DNA from: DAOTZU01 sp034433995
GTDB taxonomy: Bacteria > Chloroflexota > Anaerolineae > UBA1429
Direction: 5' to 3'
DNA length: 13,490 nt
Assembly: GCA_034433995.1 (NCBI GenBank)
Contig: DAOTZU010000107.1
Span: forward strand, 1 to 13,490
The notes under the pieces were generated by a model. That model was given only the letters and a program-made list of their open reading frames with translations, had not been told where the DNA came from and did not search any database. The position numbers were made by a program, and so were the translations under genes. This document shows positions 1 through 6,037 of this stretch, one piece after another (the first letter of the stretch is position 1; each line of letters begins with the position of its first letter).

Positions 1-1
1 T

Positions 2-469
2 CTCGCCTTGGATGAGGGGATGACCCACGTAGAGGGCGGCGTGCGCATCACGCCCATCGCTGCTGCCCACGAATTCCTGGACCGTGATCCGGAGCTGGGT
101 TACCCTTATCTCAGTTTCATCGTGGAGGTGGGCGGCGTGACCATCTACCACGCCGGCGATACCGTGTGTTATGAGGGCATGCTCACCAAGTTGCGCCGCT
201 GGCAGATAGACCTGGCCTTTTTGCCCATCAACGGCCGCGACGCCGTGCGCTATGCGCGGCATTGCATCGGCAATATGACCTATCAGGAGGCAGCGGATCT
301 GGCCGGTGCCCTGCGCCCGCGCCTGACGGTGCCCGGCCATTACGATATGTTCGCCAACAACGCCGAGAACCCGCTGCTCTTTGCCGACTATTTCGGCCTG
401 AAATACCCCGGCCTGGCCTATTGGCTTGGCGGGCATGGGGAACTGGTGATGCTGCCGCCGAAAGCATAG
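2..469 (+). CDS. UlaG-like metallo-beta-lactamase-fold hydrolase (3' part)
   Basis: The reading frame is open from the first bases of the window, so this is the C-terminal part (about 155 residues) of a longer protein; the TTG at 8 is not a credible start. Visible are the hydrolase motif IYHAGDT, whose Asp is a usual metal ligand, the strand FLPINGRD, and the late histidine motif VPGHYDMF, all in the order found in the UlaG group of MBL-fold proteins. UlaG is the cytoplasmic L-ascorbate-6-phosphate lactonase, but many relatives of this fold are uncharacterised hydrolases, so only the family is claimed. The N-terminal HxHxDH metal motif would lie upstream of the window. The downstream TA pair has its own promoter. 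Family sure; substrate not known. Confidence 0.85.
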   Translation, partial: LALDEGMTHVEGGVRITPIAAAHEFLDRDPELGYPYLSFIVEVGGVTIYHAGDTVCYEGMLTKLRRWQIDLAFLPINGRDAVRYARHCIGNMTYQEAADLAGALRPRLTVPGHYDMFANNAENPLLFADYFGLKYPGLAYWLGGHGELVMLPPKA

Positions 470-484
470 TCGCTGATGTTTGAC

Positions 485-512
485 TTGACAAGAACACTTA
501 TTGGTCTAAGAT
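485..512 (+). promoter_or_regulatory. Probable promoter of the toxin-antitoxin pair
   Basis: A perfect -35 hexamer TTGACA (485-490) is followed after 16 bases by TAAGAT (507-512, four of six consensus positions). Transcription would begin near 519. That excludes the upstream in-frame ATG at 511 and supports the SD-led ATG at 556. The 8-bp palindrome ATGTACAT (511-518) lies at the edge of the -10 and start site, where an autoregulating antitoxin could bind; this last point is inference. Confidence 0.5.
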
Positions 513-555
513 GTACATGTGGAAGACAAGTGTGAGAACGGTGTGTGGAGGAGCC

Positions 556-777
556 ATGGCGGTTACAGAATCCAGATCCCTTGAAGAAATGCTGCAAAAT
601 CTGCCTCAGGATTTGCGGGCGGAGGTTCGAGACTTTGTTGAGTTCCTCCTGGAAAGGCGAACTCGCAAAGCGAAAAAGGGCCCTGCCTTTTCTTGGGCGG
701 GAGCGTTGGCGGATATGAAAAACGAGTATACCTCGGTGAAGCTACAGCACAAGATTGCCGAGTGGAGAGCTGAATGA
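556..777 (+). CDS. DUF2281/VapB-like antitoxin
   Basis: A protein of 73 residues. The start was chosen because GGAGGAG (547-553) sits just upstream of ATG 556 and the alternative ATG 511 lies before the likely transcription start. The N-terminal half (residues about 8-32) has the helical pattern LEEMLQNLPQDLRAEVRDFVEFLLE, in two pieces LPQDLRAEV and FVEFLLE, typical of DUF2281-type antitoxins. A basic segment RRTRKAKK follows, then a tail with a tryptophan and a charged helix. It overlaps the toxin gene by ATGA (774-777), the usual translational coupling of type II TA operons. Its role would be to bind and neutralise the PIN protein and repress the operon. The segment has lower GC than its neighbours, suggesting acquisition. 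Confidence 0.75.
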   Translation: MAVTESRSLEEMLQNLPQDLRAEVRDFVEFLLERRTRKAKKGPAFSWAGALADMKNEYTSVKLQHKIAEWRAE

Positions 778-1094
778 GACTCTTGATTGATACCAATGTT
801 TTCCTCTTCCGCCGCGGACAACACGCTACTTTCCAAGAATTCGTCAAGGATATGTTCATTGATGCTGGGTTATCCTTGATGGCTCTCCAACCGGAAGATA
901 TGGAGATGATTGTCCATGCGGCGTGCAAGTTTGGACTAGATTTTGACGACGCCTACCAATATGGCATTTGTGAGAAATACAACCTGACGCTGGTCAGCTT
1001 GGACAGCGATTTTGACCGGACCGACCGCGGTAGAAAACAACCTGGTGAGATCCTTGCAGCTGGCGCCGGCACAGCGTCGCCTGAGCAGGGCTAG
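774..1094 (+). CDS. PIN-domain (VapC-type) toxin, apparently internally deleted
   Basis: A protein of 106 residues coupled to the antitoxin by the ATGA overlap. The first PIN motif LLIDTNVFL (Asp6) is present, as are the later acidic motifs FDDAYQY (Asp58/59) and SLDSDFD (Asp77/79). PIN toxins are metal-dependent RNases of about 125-145 residues. Here DTNVFL runs straight into FRRGQHATF, a segment that in relatives normally follows some 35-40 further residues carrying helices 1-2 and another conserved acidic residue. The frame is kept, so this is an in-frame deletion rather than a frameshift. The product probably lacks an active site and may be a relic. Its stop shares the palindrome CTAG (1091-1094) with the stop of the convergent gene. 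Confidence 0.75.
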   Translation: MRLLIDTNVFLFRRGQHATFQEFVKDMFIDAGLSLMALQPEDMEMIVHAACKFGLDFDDAYQYGICEKYNLTLVSLDSDFDRTDRGRKQPGEILAAGAGTASPEQG

Positions 1095-2998
1095 GGATGT
1101 AACAGCGCCTCCTGTTTGAGCAAGTAGCGGTATCTCTCCTCCAACCCCTCCTGTTCCATGATGGCCTTCACCGCCTCCGGCGGCGCGGCGGGATCAAACT
1201 CCTCATAGGGGATAAAGAGCCACCCCTGCAGACGAAAGTAACGGTCAAAATAGTTCACCGGCCCCCAGGTTTCATGGGTGGGGCCGGTGTCCATGGTGTT
1301 AAAGTGCAGCGGCTCCTCCGGAACATTATAGACCACGTTATCGGCCACGTACCAACTGTCGGAGCCTTGGTCAAAATAAAGCCCGTTGCAGAGGAAGCCG
1401 ATCGCTCTCGGGTCTTTGACGATGTCGTGGAGCACATTGCCCACGATGCGGCCGCCGGGCTGGCTGCCCAGGCAATAGATCCCGCCGCCATCGGTGAGGG
1501 TGTGCATCACGTTATAGATGAGGTTGTATTCCAGATGAATATCCCGCGAGGCGGTGGGGGTGTGGTCCCAGCGCCAACCGGCGCTGATCCCGGTGTAGGG
1601 CAGATCGTGGATCACGTTATGGGTCACGGCGGTGCCGGCGGTGATCCCCACCCAGATGCCCACGCAGCCGTAATAGACCTGGCCGAGGCGGTGGAGATAG
1701 TTGTTGGCCACCAGGTTATCCTGGCATAGGCCTGGGGTGCTGGCCCAGACATTGGGGCTTGCGTCGTCGTGCCAACCGATCATGATGCCACTGCCACCGG
1801 CATCGAACACCTCGTTGCCCACGATGCGGTTGTTGCGCGACCCCTCGCAGAAGGCGATGCCTCCCGCCGCCACGTGGGCCACCCGCAGCCCTTCGATGCT
1901 GCAACCCTCCACGCCCTCGAAGGTCAACGCGGCCGGTAGGCGATAGAAATCGCGATATTTGGCCTGGGCATGGTCGGGCAGATAGTCGTTATAGTGGCCT
2001 GCCTGCAGGCCCGAATAGCCATCGGCGGGGAAGGGGAATTCGTTGTAGGCAAAGTACAGGTTGCGGAAATGAAGGTTGCGGATCGGTTTGGCCCAGGAAT
2101 CGCTCCGCACCACGAGGAGACGTTCGGCTTGGGGGGCGATCACCTGGCGTTGATTGGGATCCACGCCGGCGGGCAGCATCAAGGTCAACGTGCCGCTTTG
2201 CCGTGAGAGGTACCACTCGTAGGGCTGGTCGAGGAAGGCCAAGGCGTGCTCCAGAAAGGCGTTGTCGCTGGGGTTGGTGGAGGTGTATCTGTGGCCCATC
2301 ACGCCGGCCGGCGAGCCGAGGACGAGTTTCTTGTCCTCGGAAGCAAGGATGATCTCTCTGGAGATGCTCCAAGGATGCAGGGCGACCAGCTCGGCGTCTT
2401 GCCCGGCCAAATCGCCGCCGGGGAAGGTCTGGCGGAGCCAGATCTCGGTGCGTAGCTCGTTGGTGCGCGCCACGGTGAGATAATCCTCATTGGGATAGCG
2501 CGCCCGGACCAGGCGACGGTTATCCAGAAAGAGCTGGCGGAACCACCACTGGCCCTGGGCCACCTCCGGGATGGTGATGGTCCAGATGGTCCCGGCCTCT
2601 TGCGCTTCACCCTTGGTCCAACCCGTCAACCGGCGCCCGCCACTGAGCAAGACCTTTTCCCCCGGATACGCTGCCCAGGTGATGCTGTGCTCCTCGGTGC
2701 CCGAATCGGCGGTGGTAAAGGTCAGCGGCTTGGTGAGGGAATAGGTCCCCGCGCGTACCAGCACTTTGATGTCCTGGTTCAGCCCGGCTGCGATGCGCGC
2801 GCGCACGGCCTCTTGGGCCCGGTCAAAAGTGGCAAAGGGCTTGGCCCGGGTGCCAGGGTTGGCATCATCGCCGTTGGGGGCGATGTAGAAATCGGCCCGC
2901 GCCTCCTCCGGAAGCGGCAAAGCGCATTGGGCCAACGAACAGATCAGCCAGAGGGCCAGCAGAACCGTCAAACCAGAATGCAAGGTGGATCTTGGCAT
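1091..2998 (-). CDS. Secreted right-handed parallel beta-helix protein, GH141-like
   Basis: A protein of 635 residues. The start at 2998 was chosen because AAGAGGTG (3003-3010 on the minus strand) precedes it and a signal peptide begins there; the open frame extends to 3052 without support. Residues about 1-35 form a Sec signal peptide with a long hydrophobic core and possible cleavage after ARA. Residues 37-66 carry the motif FYIAPNGDDANPGT...KPFATFDRA typical of extracellular beta-helix proteins. The middle (about 330-570) shows parallel beta-helix turns rich in N, G and V, such as NRIVGNEVFDAGGSGI and DGGGIYCLGSQPGG, then GLYFDQGS. This arrangement resembles glycoside hydrolase family GH141, which includes fucosidase and xylanase activities; the match is from memory. 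It would act outside the cell on polysaccharide. A divergent permease lies 75 bases away. Confidence 0.8.
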   Translation of the reverse strand: MPRSTLHSGLTVLLALWLICSLAQCALPLPEEARADFYIAPNGDDANPGTRAKPFATFDRAQEAVRARIAAGLNQDIKVLVRAGTYSLTKPLTFTTADSGTEEHSITWAAYPGEKVLLSGGRRLTGWTKGEAQEAGTIWTITIPEVAQGQWWFRQLFLDNRRLVRARYPNEDYLTVARTNELRTEIWLRQTFPGGDLAGQDAELVALHPWSISREIILASEDKKLVLGSPAGVMGHRYTSTNPSDNAFLEHALAFLDQPYEWYLSRQSGTLTLMLPAGVDPNQRQVIAPQAERLLVVRSDSWAKPIRNLHFRNLYFAYNEFPFPADGYSGLQAGHYNDYLPDHAQAKYRDFYRLPAALTFEGVEGCSIEGLRVAHVAAGGIAFCEGSRNNRIVGNEVFDAGGSGIMIGWHDDASPNVWASTPGLCQDNLVANNYLHRLGQVYYGCVGIWVGITAGTAVTHNVIHDLPYTGISAGWRWDHTPTASRDIHLEYNLIYNVMHTLTDGGGIYCLGSQPGGRIVGNVLHDIVKDPRAIGFLCNGLYFDQGSDSWYVADNVVYNVPEEPLHFNTMDTGPTHETWGPVNYFDRYFRLQGWLFIPYEEFDPAAPPEAVKAIMEQEGLEERYRYLLKQEALLHP

Positions 2999-3015
2999 CG
3001 CGCACCTCTTGAGAT

Positions 3016-3043
3016 TTGTACTTCTTCCCGTTCTATTTACAAT
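3016..3043 (+). promoter_or_regulatory. Probable promoter of the AEC permease gene
   Basis: TTGTAC (3016-3021) and TACAAT (3038-3043) are separated by 16 bases, giving a good -10 and a moderate -35. Transcription would begin near 3050, leaving a leader of about 24 bases with GGGAG (3061-3065) as ribosome binding site. The two hexamers also form an inverted repeat TTGTA...TACAA, so the same bases could be read as an operator half-site pair. Confidence 0.4.
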
Positions 3044-3073
3044 GAGGCCCATCTGAACGCGGGAGCATTGCCC

Positions 3074-3994
3074 ATGACCCTGGCCACCCTTCTCGACGCT
3101 GCCCCCATATTGTTGCTCATTGCCTTGGGAGTGATCTTGCGGGCCACGGGCGTCGTGACCAACGATTCGCGTTTTGTGTTGACTCGTCTGGCCTATTACG
3201 TGACCATCCCGGCGGCCATTTTTGCCTCGGTCTCGCGGGCTCGACTCAGCGCGGAGGTCTTGGTGTTGCCCCTCATCGGCTTCTTCTTGCCCATCCTCCT
3301 GGCCGGCCTTGTGTACCTCACCACGCGCCGCCTGGCCACGCGCCCCGAGCTGCGCGGGGTGATGATGATCTCCATGGTGGTCTTGGGGGTCTTTGCCTAC
3401 CCCTTCTTTGAGCTGTTCTTTGGTGCCGAGGGTCTGGCCCGGGTGGCCGTCTATGATGCCGGCAATGGGCTCTTTTTGGGCACGGTGGCCCTATGGTTGG
3501 CCAGGGCCTTCAGCCCCGCCCGCCGGGGGAATCCGCAACGGATATCGCTGGCGCAGGCCCTGGCCTCGCCCATTTTGCTGGCCGGCGTTCTGGGGCTGGT
3601 GGTCTCGGCGGCCCAGCTCCACGTGCCCGATCCCCTGGCGAATTTCTTTGACCGGTTGGCCGCGGCCAACACGCCTGTGGCCATGATCGCGGTGGGCACC
3701 TTTTTGCGGCCGCAGCGCAGCCATGGCCTCTTGGTGGGGCAGGTTGTGTTGATCCGCATGGTCTTGGGCGGCCTCTTGGGCTGGGCCATCGGCAGGGCCG
3801 TGGGCTTGGATGGCCTCAACCTCATCACCGCCACCACGGCCTCGGCGTTGCCCTCCGGCACCACCTCTCTGGTCTATGCCAGCAACGAGGGGCTAGATGC
3901 CGAATTCGCCGCCTCGGTGATCTCTTTCACCGTCCTCATCGGCGTGGTGCTCATCAATATCCTGCCCCTCTTTTTGGCCAAGATCTATCTCTGA
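3074..3994 (+). CDS. AEC (auxin efflux carrier) family permease
   Basis: A protein of 306 residues, normal for the family. ATG 3074 follows GGGAG at 3061-3065; a longer in-frame opening back to 2600 is antisense to the beta-helix gene and is not credible. The protein is almost wholly hydrophobic, with about ten membrane segments (for example residues 10-27, 62-82, 96-117, 165-182, 220-245, 280-303) in two halves around a basic cytoplasmic loop near residues 143-157 (ARAFSPARRGNPQR). The second half carries the polar-broken helix TPVAMIAVGTFL (200-211) and the helix ATTASALPSGTTSLVYA, both typical of AEC proteins. Bacterial members move carboxylates such as malate, or other organic acids. Beside sugar-acid genes an acid substrate is plausible but not shown. 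Its 3' end overlaps the convergent lipoprotein gene by 10 bases. Confidence 0.85.
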   Translation: MTLATLLDAAPILLLIALGVILRATGVVTNDSRFVLTRLAYYVTIPAAIFASVSRARLSAEVLVLPLIGFFLPILLAGLVYLTTRRLATRPELRGVMMISMVVLGVFAYPFFELFFGAEGLARVAVYDAGNGLFLGTVALWLARAFSPARRGNPQRISLAQALASPILLAGVLGLVVSAAQLHVPDPLANFFDRLAAANTPVAMIAVGTFLRPQRSHGLLVGQVVLIRMVLGGLLGWAIGRAVGLDGLNLITATTASALPSGTTSLVYASNEGLDAEFAASVISFTVLIGVVLINILPLFLAKIYL

Positions 3995-4707
3995 TCGGCG
4001 CTTGATGGTGTGGCCTGGGCTGCCGGCGCAATGAACTCCAGGCTTTGGATCATGGGCTCGATGATCGCCGGATAATACGCTTCGATCTGCTCCCCTGGCA
4101 CGACAAAGGTGGCCACCCGGGCAAGTTTGCCGTGCATAAAGATGTACTGGGTGACGGCCGTGGTGTCCGCCTCGCCCCTTTTGACCTTGAAGCGAATCTC
4201 CGCTGCTATGCCTGCCCGTAAGCTCACCCAACGGTTGCTGATGGGTCTGATGAGATCTTCCATATTCTCCAGGCGTTTCAAGCTGGAATCCACGTATTCG
4301 CTGAGGGTGATCTCGCGAGTGAGGTTATCGGCGACGATGTTCAGGTTGATGTTGAACCCGCCGGCTTTGGTCTGCGGGGAGACTTCCAGGGCAAAGAGCT
4401 TGACGTTGGCTGCGGCGAGGTTCTCCATCTGCGTTTGCAAACGGGATGCCAGGTCAGGGTGTTCGGCTAAATAGGCGGCGAGGCCCGGCCCCGGCGTCTT
4501 GGTTTCCAGGTCGAGGAGTTCCCAATCGGGCGGCAAGGCCAGGCGAATTCCTGGGCCGGCCAGGGTGACCACCGTCCAATCCGGCTGCACGGTGGGCTCT
4601 GGAGGTGGAGGGAGTGGCGTCGGCGGCGGTTGCAAAAGGCCACAGCCCGCCAGCAACAACAGGCTGACCAACGTCAGTAACAAACTCGCTTTTTGGCGAG
4701 AGAACAT
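3985..4707 (-). CDS. Lipoprotein with PsbP/DUF1795-like domain
   Basis: A protein of 240 residues. The start is supported by GGGGTGAG immediately upstream (4710-4717). A lipoprotein signal peptide ends in the lipobox LAGC (Cys22), followed by a proline-rich spacer (about residues 26-42). The remainder begins with GIRLALPPDWELLDL, the usual opening of Mog1/PsbP or DUF1795-like domains. It continues with strands such as IAAEIRFKVKRGEAD and ends with an EPMIQSLEFI strand, as in stress- or surface-associated lipoproteins of Gram-positive-like bacteria. Function unknown; it should be anchored outside the membrane. The gene starts 14 bases after the URO-D-like stop, so the two are very likely co-transcribed from the promoter at 5866-5894. 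Confidence 0.75.
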   Translation of the reverse strand: MFSRQKASLLLTLVSLLLLAGCGLLQPPPTPLPPPPEPTVQPDWTVVTLAGPGIRLALPPDWELLDLETKTPGPGLAAYLAEHPDLASRLQTQMENLAAANVKLFALEVSPQTKAGGFNINLNIVADNLTREITLSEYVDSSLKRLENMEDLIRPISNRWVSLRAGIAAEIRFKVKRGEADTTAVTQYIFMHGKLARVATFVVPGEQIEAYYPAIIEPMIQSLEFIAPAAQATPSSADQR

Positions 4708-4721
4708 CGCTCACCCCTTTT

Positions 4722-5825
4722 TCAGCTTGGCGCGCTCTGGGAAGCTTTGCGTTTGGCGCACCATTTCTCCAGCCGAGCCAACATGTCCAGCGCAGCCTCG
4801 CGGGAGGGCACGCCGCCTACCAGCAGGTAAAGGCCGTGCGGATCCAGCGTTTCCATCACCAGGTCGAGCTCCTGGAAATTGCAGATGACCTCGATCCCTT
4901 TGCCAGCGGCTTGGATCTTGCGGTACACAGGGATCCAGCGATGGAAGCCCTCGTTCCCCGCGCCCGGCACCCATTGGATGGCGTCCAGCTCGGGGATCTC
5001 CAAGAGGGAATCCAGGTGATGCAGCGCGCCGGGGCCATCCAGGTGGTAGATGGAATGGGTCAGAAAGCGACATTCCTCGGCGATGCCCGGCAAAAAGAAC
5101 TCGTCGAACATGGCCTTGCTGATCATGGCCGAAAAGTCGTTGGAGGGCACGTACCACTTGTCGTTGGAGGCCAAAGACAACCATGTGGTGATGGGTTGGC
5201 CGGCGGCGCGCAGTTTCTTGTAGAAAATATCATAGACCCGGAAATAATCCTCCTGAACCCGCCGGAGGAGCCTTTTCACCGCCTCTGGCTCGGTGATCAG
5301 GTCCATGGCCAGATCCTGGGGATTGCGCAGCGCCGCGATGGCGTCGCCGCCCGGATGCCAGTCCGTCATGCCGACGATGAACTTATCCCGGCCCACCTCC
5401 AGGAAGACGTCGGTCATTTCGTTGAGTTTGCGCCAGTAAAAGTTGTTTTCGTCCAGATGGATTTTATCCGCCTCGGCCCAGTCGTGGATGATGGGATCCG
5501 TCCAACTGGTGCCGTAATCGCCGAAATGGATGGGGCAGCCATAGAACGCGGCAAAGATCTCGGGCCCCAGGTTGGGCCAAGCGATGGGCAGCGTATCGCC
5601 CAGGAATTCTTGGTTGCTCAGGATGGCGAGGTGCGATTGGGCCTGGTATTCGGCATCCAGCCAGCGTTCGGCCGAGGTTGCATGGTGGGAGGGGGGCAGG
5701 GGCACCCGCTCCTCCGGAGGCTTGGAGAGGCCGAATTGCACCACGGGGCGATCAATAATCTGCCGCTCCCAAAAGGCATCCATGCGCGCCAGGGTTCGCT
5801 CGAAATCGGGCTTGAAGGCAAACAT
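4722..5825 (-). CDS. Uroporphyrinogen decarboxylase/corrinoid methyltransferase-fold protein
   Basis: A protein of 367 residues. ATG 5825 was chosen because GAGGAG lies 6 bases upstream and the promoter at 5866-5894 would exclude longer starts. The sequence fits the broad URO-D superfamily (PF01208): an N-terminal FKPDFERTLARMDAFW helix, the loop VGMTDWHPGGDAIAALR (152-168), the motif SIYHLDGPGALHHLD (258-272), the segment AIQWVPGAG (282-290) and a final GGVPSREAA (337-345). Members include heme-pathway decarboxylases and cobamide-dependent methyltransferases; this divergent subgroup is often found with carbohydrate genes and has no established reaction. The position where methyltransferases carry a His-X-Cys zinc motif reads His261-Leu-Asp263, so a zinc-thiolate methyltransferase mechanism is doubtful. 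It is the first gene of a two-gene operon with the lipoprotein. Confidence 0.8.
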   Translation of the reverse strand: MFAFKPDFERTLARMDAFWERQIIDRPVVQFGLSKPPEERVPLPPSHHATSAERWLDAEYQAQSHLAILSNQEFLGDTLPIAWPNLGPEIFAAFYGCPIHFGDYGTSWTDPIIHDWAEADKIHLDENNFYWRKLNEMTDVFLEVGRDKFIVGMTDWHPGGDAIAALRNPQDLAMDLITEPEAVKRLLRRVQEDYFRVYDIFYKKLRAAGQPITTWLSLASNDKWYVPSNDFSAMISKAMFDEFFLPGIAEECRFLTHSIYHLDGPGALHHLDSLLEIPELDAIQWVPGAGNEGFHRWIPVYRKIQAAGKGIEVICNFQELDLVMETLDPHGLYLLVGGVPSREAALDMLARLEKWCAKRKASQSAPS

Positions 5826-5865
5826 GTACGACTCCTCGATGGGGATTTGGTGTGCCGACGGGGCC

Positions 5866-5894
5866 AGTGTAGCGCGGTTGAGGGGTATGGTCAA
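5866..5894 (-). promoter_or_regulatory. Promoter of the URO-D-like/lipoprotein operon
   Basis: On the minus strand TTGACC (5889-5894) and TACACT (5866-5871) are separated by 17 bases, with transcription starting near 5859 and a leader of about 34 bases. The -35 matches five of six and the -10 four of six consensus positions. Confidence 0.5.
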
Positions 5895-5920
5895 ATCGGG
5901 GGGAGCGCGCTGGGCCTCCC

Positions 5921-5954
5921 AGACCCGACAGGTCTTAGAAGACCTGTCGGGTCT
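5921..5954. repeat. Perfect 34-bp palindrome in a divergent promoter region
   Basis: Arms AGACCCGACAGGTCTT (5921-5936) and its exact reverse complement (5939-5954) are separated only by AG. It lies between the two divergent promoters, ending two bases before the -35 of the enolase-family gene. No T-tract follows on either strand, and both neighbouring genes point away from it, so it is not an ordinary terminator. It could be an operator for one or both operons, or a dispersed palindromic repeat of a REP/MITE-like kind. Confidence 0.75.
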
Positions 5955-5955
5955 C

Positions 5956-5983
5956 TTGTCAAATGTTCCAAAGAGTGTATGAT
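5956..5983 (+). promoter_or_regulatory. Promoter of the first enolase-superfamily gene
   Basis: TTGTCA (5956-5961) and TATGAT (5978-5983) are spaced by 16 bases, each with one mismatch from consensus. Transcription would start near 5990, 48 bases before ATG 6038. The adjoining palindrome is centred about 52 bases upstream of this start. Confidence 0.55.
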
Positions 5984-6037
5984 AGCGTCCAGGTGGCCGT
6001 CGAGCCGCTCATTCAATCAATATGTGGAGAAAAGATC

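Noticed and set aside
2920..2930. Lipobox in the beta-helix protein (LAQC)
   Set aside because: The residue before Cys is Gln, which does not fit the lipobox; an ordinary Sec signal peptide is more likely.
3015..3042. A minus-strand promoter (TTGTAA, 16 bases, TACAAA) for the beta-helix gene
   Set aside because: Transcription would start near 3008, inside the ribosome binding site, leaving only about 10 leader bases. The hexamers probably just mirror the plus-strand promoter.
2600..3073. N-terminal extension of the permease frame
   Set aside because: It is antisense to the signal-peptide end of the beta-helix gene, not hydrophobic, and lies upstream of the likely promoter; ATG 3074 has an SD.
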